NCBI RefSeq assembly: GCF_014195535.1
Contig: NZ_JACIBY010000007.1
Coordinates: 270,186-334,185 of the forward strand
Direction: 5' to 3'
DNA from: Runella defluvii
GTDB lineage: Bacteria > Bacteroidota > Bacteroidia > Cytophagales > Spirosomataceae
Length of the DNA stretch: 64,000 nt
Under the pieces are notes generated by a model, which saw nothing but the letters and a program-made list of their open reading frames with translations, was not told the origin of the DNA and searched no databases. A program made the translations under genes and the position numbers. Of this stretch, positions 16,592 to 24,239 are shown piece by piece (the first letter of the stretch is position 1; each line of letters opens with the position of its first letter).

Positions 16592-17173
16592 CTAATCTTT
16601 CAGATCATAAAACTCCTTCACAGCATTGTAATCGGAGAAATCTACGGCCGCCTGACGGCCATTGCGGATGTCGTTGGCAGGGATAATCACTATACGAGTT
16701 GAGGCTGAAAGTGTGGCTGTCGAAGCTACTTTTCTATAAATATTTATTCCTGCGGTGTTTCCAGCAAAAGTAGTTTGAAAGTAGAATTCATGTTCAGCTC
16801 CATTTGATGGAACAATACCAGGGATAGCATACCAACCATAAGAGGTTGCGTTATTTGGTGTGCCATCGGTCATATAGACCAATACAGCACTACTATTCAT
16901 TATTGCCGTCGTGACATTGGAAGGGAAAACAAATTGTTGAACTGAGCCTTTTGCAGCCGTCCAAGTTTTGGCTGCGTATGAGATTTGAATCACGTTGGCA
17001 TTGCCAGTTTGCCCGGCAGGTCCAGCGGGGCCGCTAGCACCAGTCGGTCCTGCGGGTCCTGCTGGGCCTGCGGGACCAACAGGACCTTCTGGGCCTTCAC
17101 AACTGGTAAACAATAAACTACCGCATACTACAAGTACTGATAAAACGCCTGAAATAATGGATGATTTGTTCAT
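16592..17173 (-). CDS. Lipoprotein with a collagen-like Gly-X-Y stretch
   Basis: 193 residues with a lipobox Cys25 (LLFTSC). Directly after the lipidated Cys come 11 Gly-X-Y triplets (27-59: GPE, GPV, GPA and so on, Pro-rich at position X). A ~130-residue globular beta-rich domain follows (YAAKTWTAAKGSVQQFVFP, YGWYAIPG, EFYFQTTF, INIYRKV, TRIVIIPAND). A short collagen-like stalk holding a C-terminal domain off the outer membrane is the simplest reading. Similar proteins are common in Spirosoma-like genomes, with no known role. Confidence 0.75.
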   Translation of the reverse strand: MNKSSIISGVLSVLVVCGSLLFTSCEGPEGPVGPAGPAGPAGPTGASGPAGPAGQTGNANVIQISYAAKTWTAAKGSVQQFVFPSNVTTAIMNSSAVLVYMTDGTPNNATSYGWYAIPGIVPSNGAEHEFYFQTTFAGNTAGINIYRKVASTATLSASTRIVIIPANDIRNGRQAAVDFSDYNAVKEFYDLKD

Positions 17174-17273
17174 ACTAAAATGTGTGACTTTGTCGGAAAT
17201 TTGATTGGTTGATAAAAGGTTGAAATTTTCAATTTAATACTAGCCGATAGGCAGTTTTGGGATAAGTAAGGCT

Positions 17274-17840
17274 TTATTGTACTGGCACTAATCTCCACAT
17301 TTGGCCCGAAACATTTTGAGTTTTATCCATAAATGCGTTGCCAGAATATACGGATTTATTATCAGGCTTATTTCCTTCTAAAGAAAAGTTGTTGCCATGC
17401 AGCATCGTACGCAATCTATAGAGGTGGTCGCCGTTAGTGGCACTCACTAAATCCAATCGCCATAGCTGGCCTGTTACATCTTGAACGTTATCCATAAAAG
17501 ACCGACCGTCTTTCTCCCCCCCAGCGGTATTAGCTTCTAAACATTTACCATCGCCCTGATCTTTCGATTGTAAGCGATACCACCCTTTGTTTTTAGCATC
17601 CGGAACTAATTTCCACATGGTTCCAGTCGCACCTTTTTGCGAAGACATGAACGATGCGCCACTCATAACATTACTCGCTGAACCATTGCTTTCAAGAGAT
17701 AGTGCATCGCCCGTGAATGCTGTTCGCAAATAATAATAGCCTTTATAATTAGGACTAAAAGAATGTCCTCTCTCTTGGGCATAGGATGTTAATGTAAGAC
17801 CAATGAACAGAATTGTTACAAGGGTTTTTAAAGTTTTCAT
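17274..17840 (-). CDS. Secreted ricin-like beta-trefoil protein
   Basis: 188 residues, signal peptide ending at LTSYAQ. Three internal repeats of ~50 residues are visible, each with YxLRT or YRLQS, a SLEGN or CLEAN segment, an FMD or FMS segment and a closing (T)GxxWRL (GTMWKLVP, GQLWRLDL, GQMWRLVP). The three-fold pattern and the W motif, equivalent to the QxW of ricin domains, indicate a beta-trefoil that may bind carbohydrate. It is separated from the collagen-like gene by 100 bp on the same strand. Confidence 0.75.
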   Translation of the reverse strand: MKTLKTLVTILFIGLTLTSYAQERGHSFSPNYKGYYYLRTAFTGDALSLESNGSASNVMSGASFMSSQKGATGTMWKLVPDAKNKGWYRLQSKDQGDGKCLEANTAGGEKDGRSFMDNVQDVTGQLWRLDLVSATNGDHLYRLRTMLHGNNFSLEGNKPDNKSVYSGNAFMDKTQNVSGQMWRLVPVQ

Positions 17841-18312
17841 TTTTGAGGGTTCTTAGTAAATTTTGCCTACTCTAAATCAGCATTTTCGGCTTCCTGCTTG
17901 GTTGTTGTGCAGCAAACCTACTTGCCTCATTAATGCCTGCAAAATTTCTGGGATATAAGTCGGATTTTAGGGATAGAAAGTGGGGTTTTGGAATTCCCCC
18001 CGAAAGTCCATAGGACTACGCTCAACCGTCTGTCGGGGCGCCGTTGCGATTAAAAAAAACGTGTGAAGTTTTGTGGATAGTTGAAGCCCAATTTGTATTC
18101 ACTGGGCTTACTAGAAAATTCGCTTACTTTAGAGGATTTGTTTGCAAAGTAAGTTTCTATCGCGTAAGCTATTCAAATCAATATAAACTACTTAGCCACC
18201 CCCTTTTCTGTTTGTAGATGTGAAAAATCAATCATCAAGAAAAAAGGAGAGATATACTATAATCAATAAATTTATATGAATTTGTAGATTATAATCTGTA
18301 GATTTATATAAA
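17841..18312. other. 472-bp region without a gene
   Basis: No convincing reading frame was found. The right end (about 18260-18312) is very AT-rich and contains two copies of TGTAGATT and an imperfect TTTATAT/ATATAAA symmetry just before the ATPase remnant, probably its former promoter or operator. Confidence 0.5.
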
Positions 18313-18716
18313 ATGATAGCAAAGAAAGCTCAAGGCGCACTTGGAAGGTCATTGGAATGAGGGTAAAGTATTGATTGTTTTAGGACCGCGCCAAGTGGCT
18401 AAAACAAGCCCTCATTGGGAATTTTAATCCGTTGGCATTAAGAAATGATACAGGAGCTTTATGGGAAAATTTTTTGATAAGCGAGCGTTTGAAGGCAAAT
18501 CACTACAACAACAGTATGACAAAAGCTTATTTCTGGCGAAACCACGCTCAGCAAGAAATTGATTATATTGAAGAACGAGGCGGACAGATGTATGCGTACG
18601 AATTCAAATGGAATCCCAAAGCCAAAAATAAGTTCCCCAATTCTTTTGTAGAAGCATATCAACCAGTTGAAAAACAGTTGATTAGTCCTGGTGATTTTGA
18701 AGATTTTTTGAGATAG
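18313..18716 (+). pseudogene. AAA ATPase/DUF4143 gene with internal deletion
   Basis: The start and end of a typical AAA_14-DUF4143 gene survive, but not the middle. Around 18350-18405 one frame reads HWNEGKVLIVLGPRQVAKT, the Walker A region (with Ala in place of the usual Gly). A different frame then continues with LIGNFNPLALRNDTGALWE and runs to the stop at 18716, the normal DUF4143 end (NFLISERLK, YFWRNHAQQEIDYIEE, YAYEFKWNP). About 290 internal residues are missing and the frame is shifted at roughly 18402-18408. The 94-codon frame from ATG 18432 is the longest intact piece. Confidence 0.75.
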
Positions 18717-18760
18717 AACATGCCAAGTTAATTTAGTATTAGGAAGGCATTAACCATTTA

Positions 18761-18934
18761 TCACTGAGGCAGTTTTTGGCCGAATTTTGTTAAAATAACT
18801 TGTTCAAATTCTCTTTTTCCAAACTCTTTCATCAGCCATGTTTTTCCTACTTGTCTTGCTCCTTGCAAAATGAGCGGCTTTCTTGTGGACGAATTTTTCC
18901 AGTTTAGTAGGTCTTGATATAGGTGTTGTATCAT
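18761..18934 (-). pseudogene. N-terminal fragment of a second AAA ATPase
   Basis: ATG at 18934 opens a 57-codon frame: MIQHLYQDLLNWKNSS, then KPLILQGARQVGKTWLMKEF, an intact Walker A P-loop, then EQVILTKFG and a stop at 18761. Full-length members of this ATPase group have about 400 residues, so only the first seventh remains. It points toward the DUF4143 remnant on the other strand but is not the same gene: the two P-loop regions differ (LGPRQVAKT against QGARQVGKT). Confidence 0.7.
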
Positions 18935-18957
18935 ATTTTTCCTTTGAAAAAGTGTAA

Positions 18958-18988
18958 CCTTCCCGAAAGTTTGGAACTTTCGGGAAGG
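18958..18988. repeat. Inverted repeat, TTCCCGAAAG type
   Basis: CCTTCCCGAAAGTT (18958-18971) pairs perfectly with AACTTTCGGGAAGG (18975-18988) around TGG; a third partial copy, CAAACTTTCGGG, follows at about 19004-19015. The core is shared with the repeat at 16477. Confidence 0.65.
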
Positions 18989-19104
18989 TGCTAAATAAAA
19001 GTTTCAAACTTTCGGGTGGGTGATAATTGTGCGCTAACGGTTAAAAAACAGCCTTAAAATTCTTTTAAAGTAATTAACCCAATTTACCAATCAACTCAGG
19101 AAAA

Positions 19105-19656
19105 ATGAACAGAAGAGAGGTCATTAAAAGTGTTGCCTTGATGTTTGGAGGAACGCTATCGGCGCCAACCCTCATGGCCATGAACCATTGGGAGCAGGCC
19201 ACAACTCCTACCACAAACGCCGCGGCTTTTAGCTTAACGGCTACGCAGCAAAAGATTATCGCAGAAGTAGCCGAAATGATTATCCCACGCACCAATACCG
19301 CAGGCGCCAAAGACGTGGGCGTGCCTGCTTTTGTCGAAATGATGCTCAAGGATTGTTATTCGCAGCCTGACCACCAGCGTTTTATGGAGGGGGTAACTTC
19401 GTTGGAACAGCTGAAATTTTTGGAACTGAACGAAGCCGAACGGCGCGGTGCGCTCAAAATGATGGAGCAGCAAACCAAAGAACAAATGAAGACGCCATCA
19501 AAAACGGTTCCTTTTTGGCGATTGATGAAAGAACTGACGCTGTTGGGGTATTTTACCTCTGAAGCGGGTATCAAGGCTTCGTTTGAGTACGTACAAATTC
19601 CTGGAAAATTGGAAAATATCAAGCTCAAAACCAACCAAAAATCATACGCGTATTAA
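19105..19656 (+). CDS. Gluconate 2-dehydrogenase subunit 3-family protein
   Basis: 183 residues with a twin-arginine start (MNRREVIKSVALMFGG). The mature part fits the small subunit family: LTATQQKIIAEVAEMIIPRTNTAGAKDVGVPAFVEMMLKD, then a helical region. These small subunits ride with a GMC-type FAD subunit through the Tat pathway and are needed for its activity. The GMC gene follows 110 bp downstream on the same strand, which fits a two-subunit periplasmic dehydrogenase. No cytochrome subunit is adjacent. Confidence 0.85.
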   Translation: MNRREVIKSVALMFGGTLSAPTLMAMNHWEQATTPTTNAAAFSLTATQQKIIAEVAEMIIPRTNTAGAKDVGVPAFVEMMLKDCYSQPDHQRFMEGVTSLEQLKFLELNEAERRGALKMMEQQTKEQMKTPSKTVPFWRLMKELTLLGYFTSEAGIKASFEYVQIPGKLENIKLKTNQKSYAY

Positions 19657-19766
19657 GTGTAAATTTAGTGAGGAGTTATAAGAGAGGAGTGATGAGTTAT
19701 AAGACATTCTTATATACTCAACTCTCATCTCTCAACTTTCATTACTCACATAATATTTTGAAAATC

Positions 19767-21482
19767 ATGTACTTAAATATAAAAGCAACGAAAGAAAATA
19801 CCTTTGACGCCATTGTCGTTGGGTCGGGGATGACGGGTGGTTTTGCAGCGAAAGAGCTGACCGAAAAAGGCATGAAGGTGTTGATGATTGAGCGTGGAAA
19901 AGAAATCAAGCACGTCCAAGATTACGACACAGCCATGAAACAGCCGTGGGAAATTGAACACCGTGGAAAAACCACGCTCGTTTCGGCCGAAGAACGCTGG
20001 GCTAATAGCCGTTTTTGGGGACTCGGCAGCGAAGAAGTGGTAAACCATTTGACCAACGATAAAGAAAATCCGTACGTTGAAAAACGTCCTTTTGACTGGA
20101 TTCGCGCGTACCATACGGGCGGGAAATCCATGCACTGGGGGCGTCAGTCGTACCGCTGGAACAAACAAGATTTTGAAGCCAATGCCAAAGAAGGCATCGG
20201 TATCGACTGGCCGATTCGGTACGAAGATTTGGAGCCTTGGTACACACACGTGGAAAAATTTGTGGGCGTAAGTGGCCAAAAAGAAGGCTTGGACGTACTG
20301 CCCGACGGGCATTTTTTGCCGCCCATGCCGCTGTTTGCGCCTGAGGCTTATTTCAAAAAAGTGATGTTCGACAAGTTTAATCGCCCCGTAACGGTAGGGC
20401 GGGTGGCCAACCTTACGCAAACCCAAGCCATTCATACCGAGCTTGGTAGAGCATCGTGCCAGTACCGTAACAAGTGCGCGCGTGGATGTCCTTATGGTGG
20501 ATATTATAGTTCGCTGTCGGGCGCGATTCCTGCTGCCATGCGTACCAAACGCCTAACGATGTTGCACGATTCGATTGTGGCTGAAATTATCTACGATGAC
20601 CAAAAAAATAAGGCCGTTGGCGTTCGGGTTATCAATCAGCATAACAATCTTGTTACCGATTATTTCTCAAAAATTATCTTCTTAAACGCAGGTTCTATCA
20701 ATACTGCCGCGTTGATGCTCAACTCTAAATCGAGCCGTTTCCCCAACGGATTCGGAAACGATAGCGACCAAGTGGGCCGCAATCTCATGGATCACCAACT
20801 TGGCGCAGGAGCTACGGCGAGTATCGAAGGTTTTGAAGACGATTATGTATATGGACAGCGCCCCAACGCGCTTTACATTCCTCGTTTCCGAAACTGGGGG
20901 AACGATAAACAAACGGCGTATCTCAGGGGCTTTGGCTACCAAGGCGGAGCGAGCCGCGAAGGCTGGAACCGTGGCGTGGCCGCCGATGGTTTTGGCGGTG
21001 ATTTTAAAGAAAACTTGACCAAGCCAGGGGCGTGGGCCATCAGCATTGGTGGTTTTGGGGAAGTGTTGCCCGACCCCAACAATAGAATGTACCTCGACCC
21101 CGACAAAAAAGATAAATGGGGTGTGCCATTGATTGTGTTTGATGCAGCCTTTAGTGACAATGACCGTGCGATTCGCAAGGACATAGTGGCTTCGGCGGTA
21201 GAAATGTTGGAAACAGCAGGGTTCAAGAACGTGACTCCTTACGACCGCCCAACGCACCTTGGACTGGGCATTCACGACATGGGAACGGCTAGGATGGGGC
21301 GCGACCCAAAAACGTCGGTCTTGAATTCTTTCAACCAAGTGCATGACAGTAAAAATGTATTCGTCACCGACGGTGCAGCGATGGCGTCGGCCTCTTGTGT
21401 CAATCCATCCATTACCTACATGGCGCTTACGGCCCGTGCAGTAGATCATGCAGTGAAGTCTTTGAAAAAAAGAGAATTATAG
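19767..21482 (+). CDS. GMC-family FAD oxidoreductase (sugar/polyol dehydrogenase subunit)
   Basis: 571 residues from ATG 19767; a longer frame from 19668 adds a poorly coding leader. FAD motif DAIVVGSGMTGGFAAKEL with ERGKE close behind. GGKSMHWGRQSYRW and a Cys-rich CQYRNKCARGCPYGG segment follow. The C-terminal GMC domain has the active-site His in HDMGTARMG and Asn in SCVNPS. No signal peptide of its own is seen, consistent with piggy-back Tat export by the small subunit. Related two- or three-subunit enzymes oxidise sugars at C3; the substrate here is unknown. Confidence 0.88.
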   Translation: MYLNIKATKENTFDAIVVGSGMTGGFAAKELTEKGMKVLMIERGKEIKHVQDYDTAMKQPWEIEHRGKTTLVSAEERWANSRFWGLGSEEVVNHLTNDKENPYVEKRPFDWIRAYHTGGKSMHWGRQSYRWNKQDFEANAKEGIGIDWPIRYEDLEPWYTHVEKFVGVSGQKEGLDVLPDGHFLPPMPLFAPEAYFKKVMFDKFNRPVTVGRVANLTQTQAIHTELGRASCQYRNKCARGCPYGGYYSSLSGAIPAAMRTKRLTMLHDSIVAEIIYDDQKNKAVGVRVINQHNNLVTDYFSKIIFLNAGSINTAALMLNSKSSRFPNGFGNDSDQVGRNLMDHQLGAGATASIEGFEDDYVYGQRPNALYIPRFRNWGNDKQTAYLRGFGYQGGASREGWNRGVAADGFGGDFKENLTKPGAWAISIGGFGEVLPDPNNRMYLDPDKKDKWGVPLIVFDAAFSDNDRAIRKDIVASAVEMLETAGFKNVTPYDRPTHLGLGIHDMGTARMGRDPKTSVLNSFNQVHDSKNVFVTDGAAMASASCVNPSITYMALTARAVDHAVKSLKKREL

Positions 21483-21545
21483 CTCAAAACAGTATCTGTT
21501 TCCTTTTTTTGCCTTTCTTAAAGAAAAAAAGTACAAGAGAAAAAG

Positions 21546-22388
21546 ATGAATAACCGTAGAAAGTTTCTTAAACAAGCAAGTAGCGCTTTGGCGATTGGGG
21601 CAGTTACACCCGCGATGGCGCACGAAAATGCGAGCACGCCCAAAGCCCAAGAAGATTTGTTCAAGCTAGGAATCGCAGGCTATAGTTTTGTGCATTTTAA
21701 ACTAGATCAAGCCCTCGAAATGATGAGGAAGGTGGACGTTCACTACCTCTGTATCAAAGATTTTCACTTGCCTTTTAATAGCACCGACGAACAAATCGCG
21801 GCGTTTCATGCCACCCTCAAAGCCTCTAACGTAACGGGCTATGCCGTGGGGCCGATTTACATGAAAACGACTCAAGAAATCGACAATGGTTTTGAATATG
21901 CCAAGCGGGTAGGAGTAAAGCTGATTGTGGGTGTACCAAACGAAGAATTGTTGCCGTATATCGACAAAAAAGTGAAGGAATACGACATGCGTTACGCGAT
22001 TCACATTCACGGTCCCGACATTAAATTGTGGCCAAATGCGTCGTCGGTTATCAATGCCGTTAAAAACCTCGACCCGCGTATGGGATTGTGTTTTGACATG
22101 GGCCATGATGCGCGTTTTGGTGATGATCCAATTGCTGACCTCAAAAAATACGCCGACCGTATTTTTGACATTCACCTCAAAAACGTAACGGCGGCTTCTA
22201 AAGAAGGAAAAACCTGCGAACTCGGACGCGGTATCATCGACGTGCCTGCGTTTGTGGCCATGCTTCGCAAAATCAAGTACAGCGGAAGTTGTAGTTTAGA
22301 ATACGAAAAGGACATGAAAGACCCGTTGGCAGGTATCGCCGAATCGGTGGGGTACTTCAAAGGAGTTTGCCAAGCGAGTCGTAAATAG
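21546..22388 (+). CDS. Exported sugar phosphate isomerase/epimerase-like TIM-barrel protein
   Basis: 280 residues with a Tat motif (RRKFLKQASSALAIGAV). The barrel has GIAGYSFVHF, then VGVKLIVGVPN, YAIHIHGPD, GLCFDMGHDARFG, DIHLKNV and CSLEYEKD, supplying the Glu, His and Asp residues that bind a metal in xylose isomerase-like barrels. Export to the periplasm suggests it acts on the sugar oxidised by the upstream dehydrogenase, for example a 3-keto sugar. That link rests on gene order (63 bp gap, same strand). Confidence 0.85.
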   Translation: MNNRRKFLKQASSALAIGAVTPAMAHENASTPKAQEDLFKLGIAGYSFVHFKLDQALEMMRKVDVHYLCIKDFHLPFNSTDEQIAAFHATLKASNVTGYAVGPIYMKTTQEIDNGFEYAKRVGVKLIVGVPNEELLPYIDKKVKEYDMRYAIHIHGPDIKLWPNASSVINAVKNLDPRMGLCFDMGHDARFGDDPIADLKKYADRIFDIHLKNVTAASKEGKTCELGRGIIDVPAFVAMLRKIKYSGSCSLEYEKDMKDPLAGIAESVGYFKGVCQASRK

Positions 22389-22500
22389 TGAACACCTGTC
22401 GGTAATAAGTAATTGGGGTTGGGTAAGGCTTTGGCCAATATCCAGCCTCTTTTAAATGATTAAGCACAGTTAACGATTAACGGATAACAATTAACTTTGC

Positions 22501-23994
22501 TTATTTTATGTGTTGATTTTTTAAAACAAGAAGCTGAGGGATGGACAAAATTCCCTTAAACATCAGCTTGGTTAGTTCGCCAACGTTATGAAAATACGAG
22601 CCAAGTACAAGGTCGGTATCGCCGTCGCGGTCGATGTCGGCGGCTTCTAAAGTAAGCCACTTTCCTGCAGCGGCAGCTTGTGTGCTTGAGACGTCAAATT
22701 GAAAGTTACCCTTGTTGGAAAAATACAAAAAACCTTGTTCGGGTCGGTCGAGGTCATCGTAAAAAGAGATGGCGGCAATGTCGAGGTCGCCGTCGTTGTC
22801 AAAATCTCGCGCCACCGCTTTGCTGGTGCCGTAGAGCGGATAAAACCATGCTTCCTTAAAATTGTCTTTCCCATCGTTCAGAAAAAGACGAATGCCGTGG
22901 TAGTTTTTAGAAATAGCGGAATAATCCCAATTGTCGCCGTTGGTCAATAAAATATCTAAAGCCCCGTCTTTGTTAAAATCCACGAACTCAAAATAACTTA
23001 CACCATACACAGGGGGGAATTGAAGTACTAGCTTTTCTCTAAATTGGCCTTTGCCGAGGTTATAAAAAATGTGAATACTTTCGCGGGCTTGTGCCATCAA
23101 CACCACGATGTCAGGTTTTTTGTCGTTGTTCATGTCTCTGATTTCCACCCTGCGAGCGCCAGGTAGAGCGAGTAAAATGTGTTCTTTTTCGGGCAACATA
23201 CTCTCGTACCATGCCAGTTTTCCCGTGTTATTTCCAAAGTGACAAATCACGACATCTTCTTGGCCGTCTTGGTTGAGGTCGGCCGTAGCAAAGTCAACAC
23301 CCCGCTGAATGGCGTCAAAATAAAGGGTGGCGTTGGCCACGGCAGTGTCAAGAACAATTAATTTGCCCAATGCTTGGTCAGAAGGACGAAATGACCCAAT
23401 CGTGAGCAAGCGGGGAGGGGCATTGGTTGGAAATGAAATGGCCGACGGTGGACTATCGACGTTCCAAGCCATTCGTAATTGAAGAAGTGAATCGACTTCG
23501 TACAATTCATTTTGGGCATCACCCACGTACAAAATGCCATTTTTGGGGTTAAACTTGAGCAGGGATGTTTGGGGAATGGGTTTGTCGTGCACTTTTACTT
23601 CGAGGGCTTCAAATTGTGCTAATGTTGGTAGGATGGGAGCGTGTTTGGGTTGTGGCAATGGCGATTCAGGGGCCGTTTGTACGTAGAAATCAACAATCTG
23701 TTTCCACGCTTCTTGCGACAATTGCGGCGTTTCGGGGTATGTACCTGCTTGCCGCAATAAGGCTTCCTCCTTAGGGTCGAGGTCTGCGTACGGATTTTTA
23801 CCTGCGTCTTTGATGCCCAACCGAAGCCCCATGTTGGGAAGTACACTATTTGCCCACGTTTTTTTGTCCAACAGCGCTGGTTCAGGGTACAAATGACAAC
23901 TTTGGCAATGCGTTAAAGCAAGTTGCTTTCCTTGAGAAAAAGCATTTGTTGCCCAAAAGAGTGCAATGAGTAGTCCCGTAATTTTAGAAGTCAT
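22501..23994 (-). CDS. Cytochrome c / FG-GAP (VCBS) repeat protein
   Basis: 497 residues with a signal peptide (to NAFSQG). A haem site CQSCH lies at about 30-34, with a short cytochrome-like domain up to ~115. The rest is a propeller of FG-GAP/VCBS-type calcium-binding repeats: DLNQDGQEDVVI, DMNNDKKPDIVVL, DFNKDGALDILLT, DFDNDGDLDIAAI and DIDRDGDTDLVLG. It is exported and may dock to or feed electrons from an oxidoreductase. It converges on the GMC module and could be functionally tied to it. Confidence 0.85.
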   Translation of the reverse strand: MTSKITGLLIALFWATNAFSQGKQLALTHCQSCHLYPEPALLDKKTWANSVLPNMGLRLGIKDAGKNPYADLDPKEEALLRQAGTYPETPQLSQEAWKQIVDFYVQTAPESPLPQPKHAPILPTLAQFEALEVKVHDKPIPQTSLLKFNPKNGILYVGDAQNELYEVDSLLQLRMAWNVDSPPSAISFPTNAPPRLLTIGSFRPSDQALGKLIVLDTAVANATLYFDAIQRGVDFATADLNQDGQEDVVICHFGNNTGKLAWYESMLPEKEHILLALPGARRVEIRDMNNDKKPDIVVLMAQARESIHIFYNLGKGQFREKLVLQFPPVYGVSYFEFVDFNKDGALDILLTNGDNWDYSAISKNYHGIRLFLNDGKDNFKEAWFYPLYGTSKAVARDFDNDGDLDIAAISFYDDLDRPEQGFLYFSNKGNFQFDVSSTQAAAAGKWLTLEAADIDRDGDTDLVLGSYFHNVGELTKLMFKGILSIPQLLVLKNQHIK

Positions 23995-24025
23995 AAGGGA
24001 GAAATTTGAATCGAAAAATAAAAAA

Positions 24026-24054
24026 AATTCCGAGATAAAACCTATCTCGGAATT
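24026..24054. terminator. Hairpin upstream of the FG-GAP cytochrome gene
   Basis: AATTCCGAGATA (24026-24037 region) pairs with TATCTCGGAATT (24043-24054) around a short A-rich loop, preceded by a run of A. On the minus strand that gives a stem followed by U residues, so it can end transcription arriving from the SusD side. Confidence 0.65.
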
Positions 24055-24127
24055 CTAACTACTTACCAAAGTTCAACTCTAACGTTGTATTTTTAATGTA
24101 TGAATACTGCATACATGGTTAAAAGTA

Positions 24128-24172
24128 CTATTTAACATCCCAAAAAAGTTTGGTAGTTAGGTTATCTTTTGC
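24128..24172 (-). pseudogene. Remnant of the last codons of a second susD gene
   Basis: On the minus strand 24172-24128 reads AKDNLTTKLFWDVK and a stop. The functional susD gene just upstream ends AQDNLTTKIFWDVK and a stop. The two tails match in 12 of 14 residues but differ at several synonymous DNA positions, so the copy is old. Nothing else of the second gene was seen. Confidence 0.7.
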
Positions 24173-24174
24173 TG

Positions 24175-24226
24175 ATTAGATTTACTGTAATTTAGATACC
24201 ATAAGGAAAAATTACAGCAAATCTAA
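24175..24226 (-). terminator. Long stem-loop after susD
   Basis: The 19-nt arm starting at 24175 (ATTAGATTTACTGTAATTT) pairs with 24208-24226 with one mismatch, around a 14-nt loop. It stands 13 bp past the susD stop and directly before the susD-tail remnant. It is AT-rich, so it may act as an mRNA 3'-end stabiliser as much as a terminator. Confidence 0.6.
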
Positions 24227-24239
24227 TTGACAGATGTGC

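Noticed and set aside
16995..17204. Plus-strand frame rich in Gly-Pro-Ala opposite the collagen-like gene
   Set aside because: GGNCCN-type repeats read as Gly-Pro on both strands; the minus-strand frame has the lipobox and a proper domain.
17995..18050. TGTCG near 18030 as a fifth regulator site
   Set aside because: The second half-site is CGTTG, not CGACA, and there is no TTTG box at the 36.5-nt distance on either strand.
21483..21545. Short stem AAACAG/CTGTTT followed by T's as a terminator after the GMC gene
   Set aside because: Only six base pairs and a three-base loop; the isomerase gene follows at once, so read-through is more likely.
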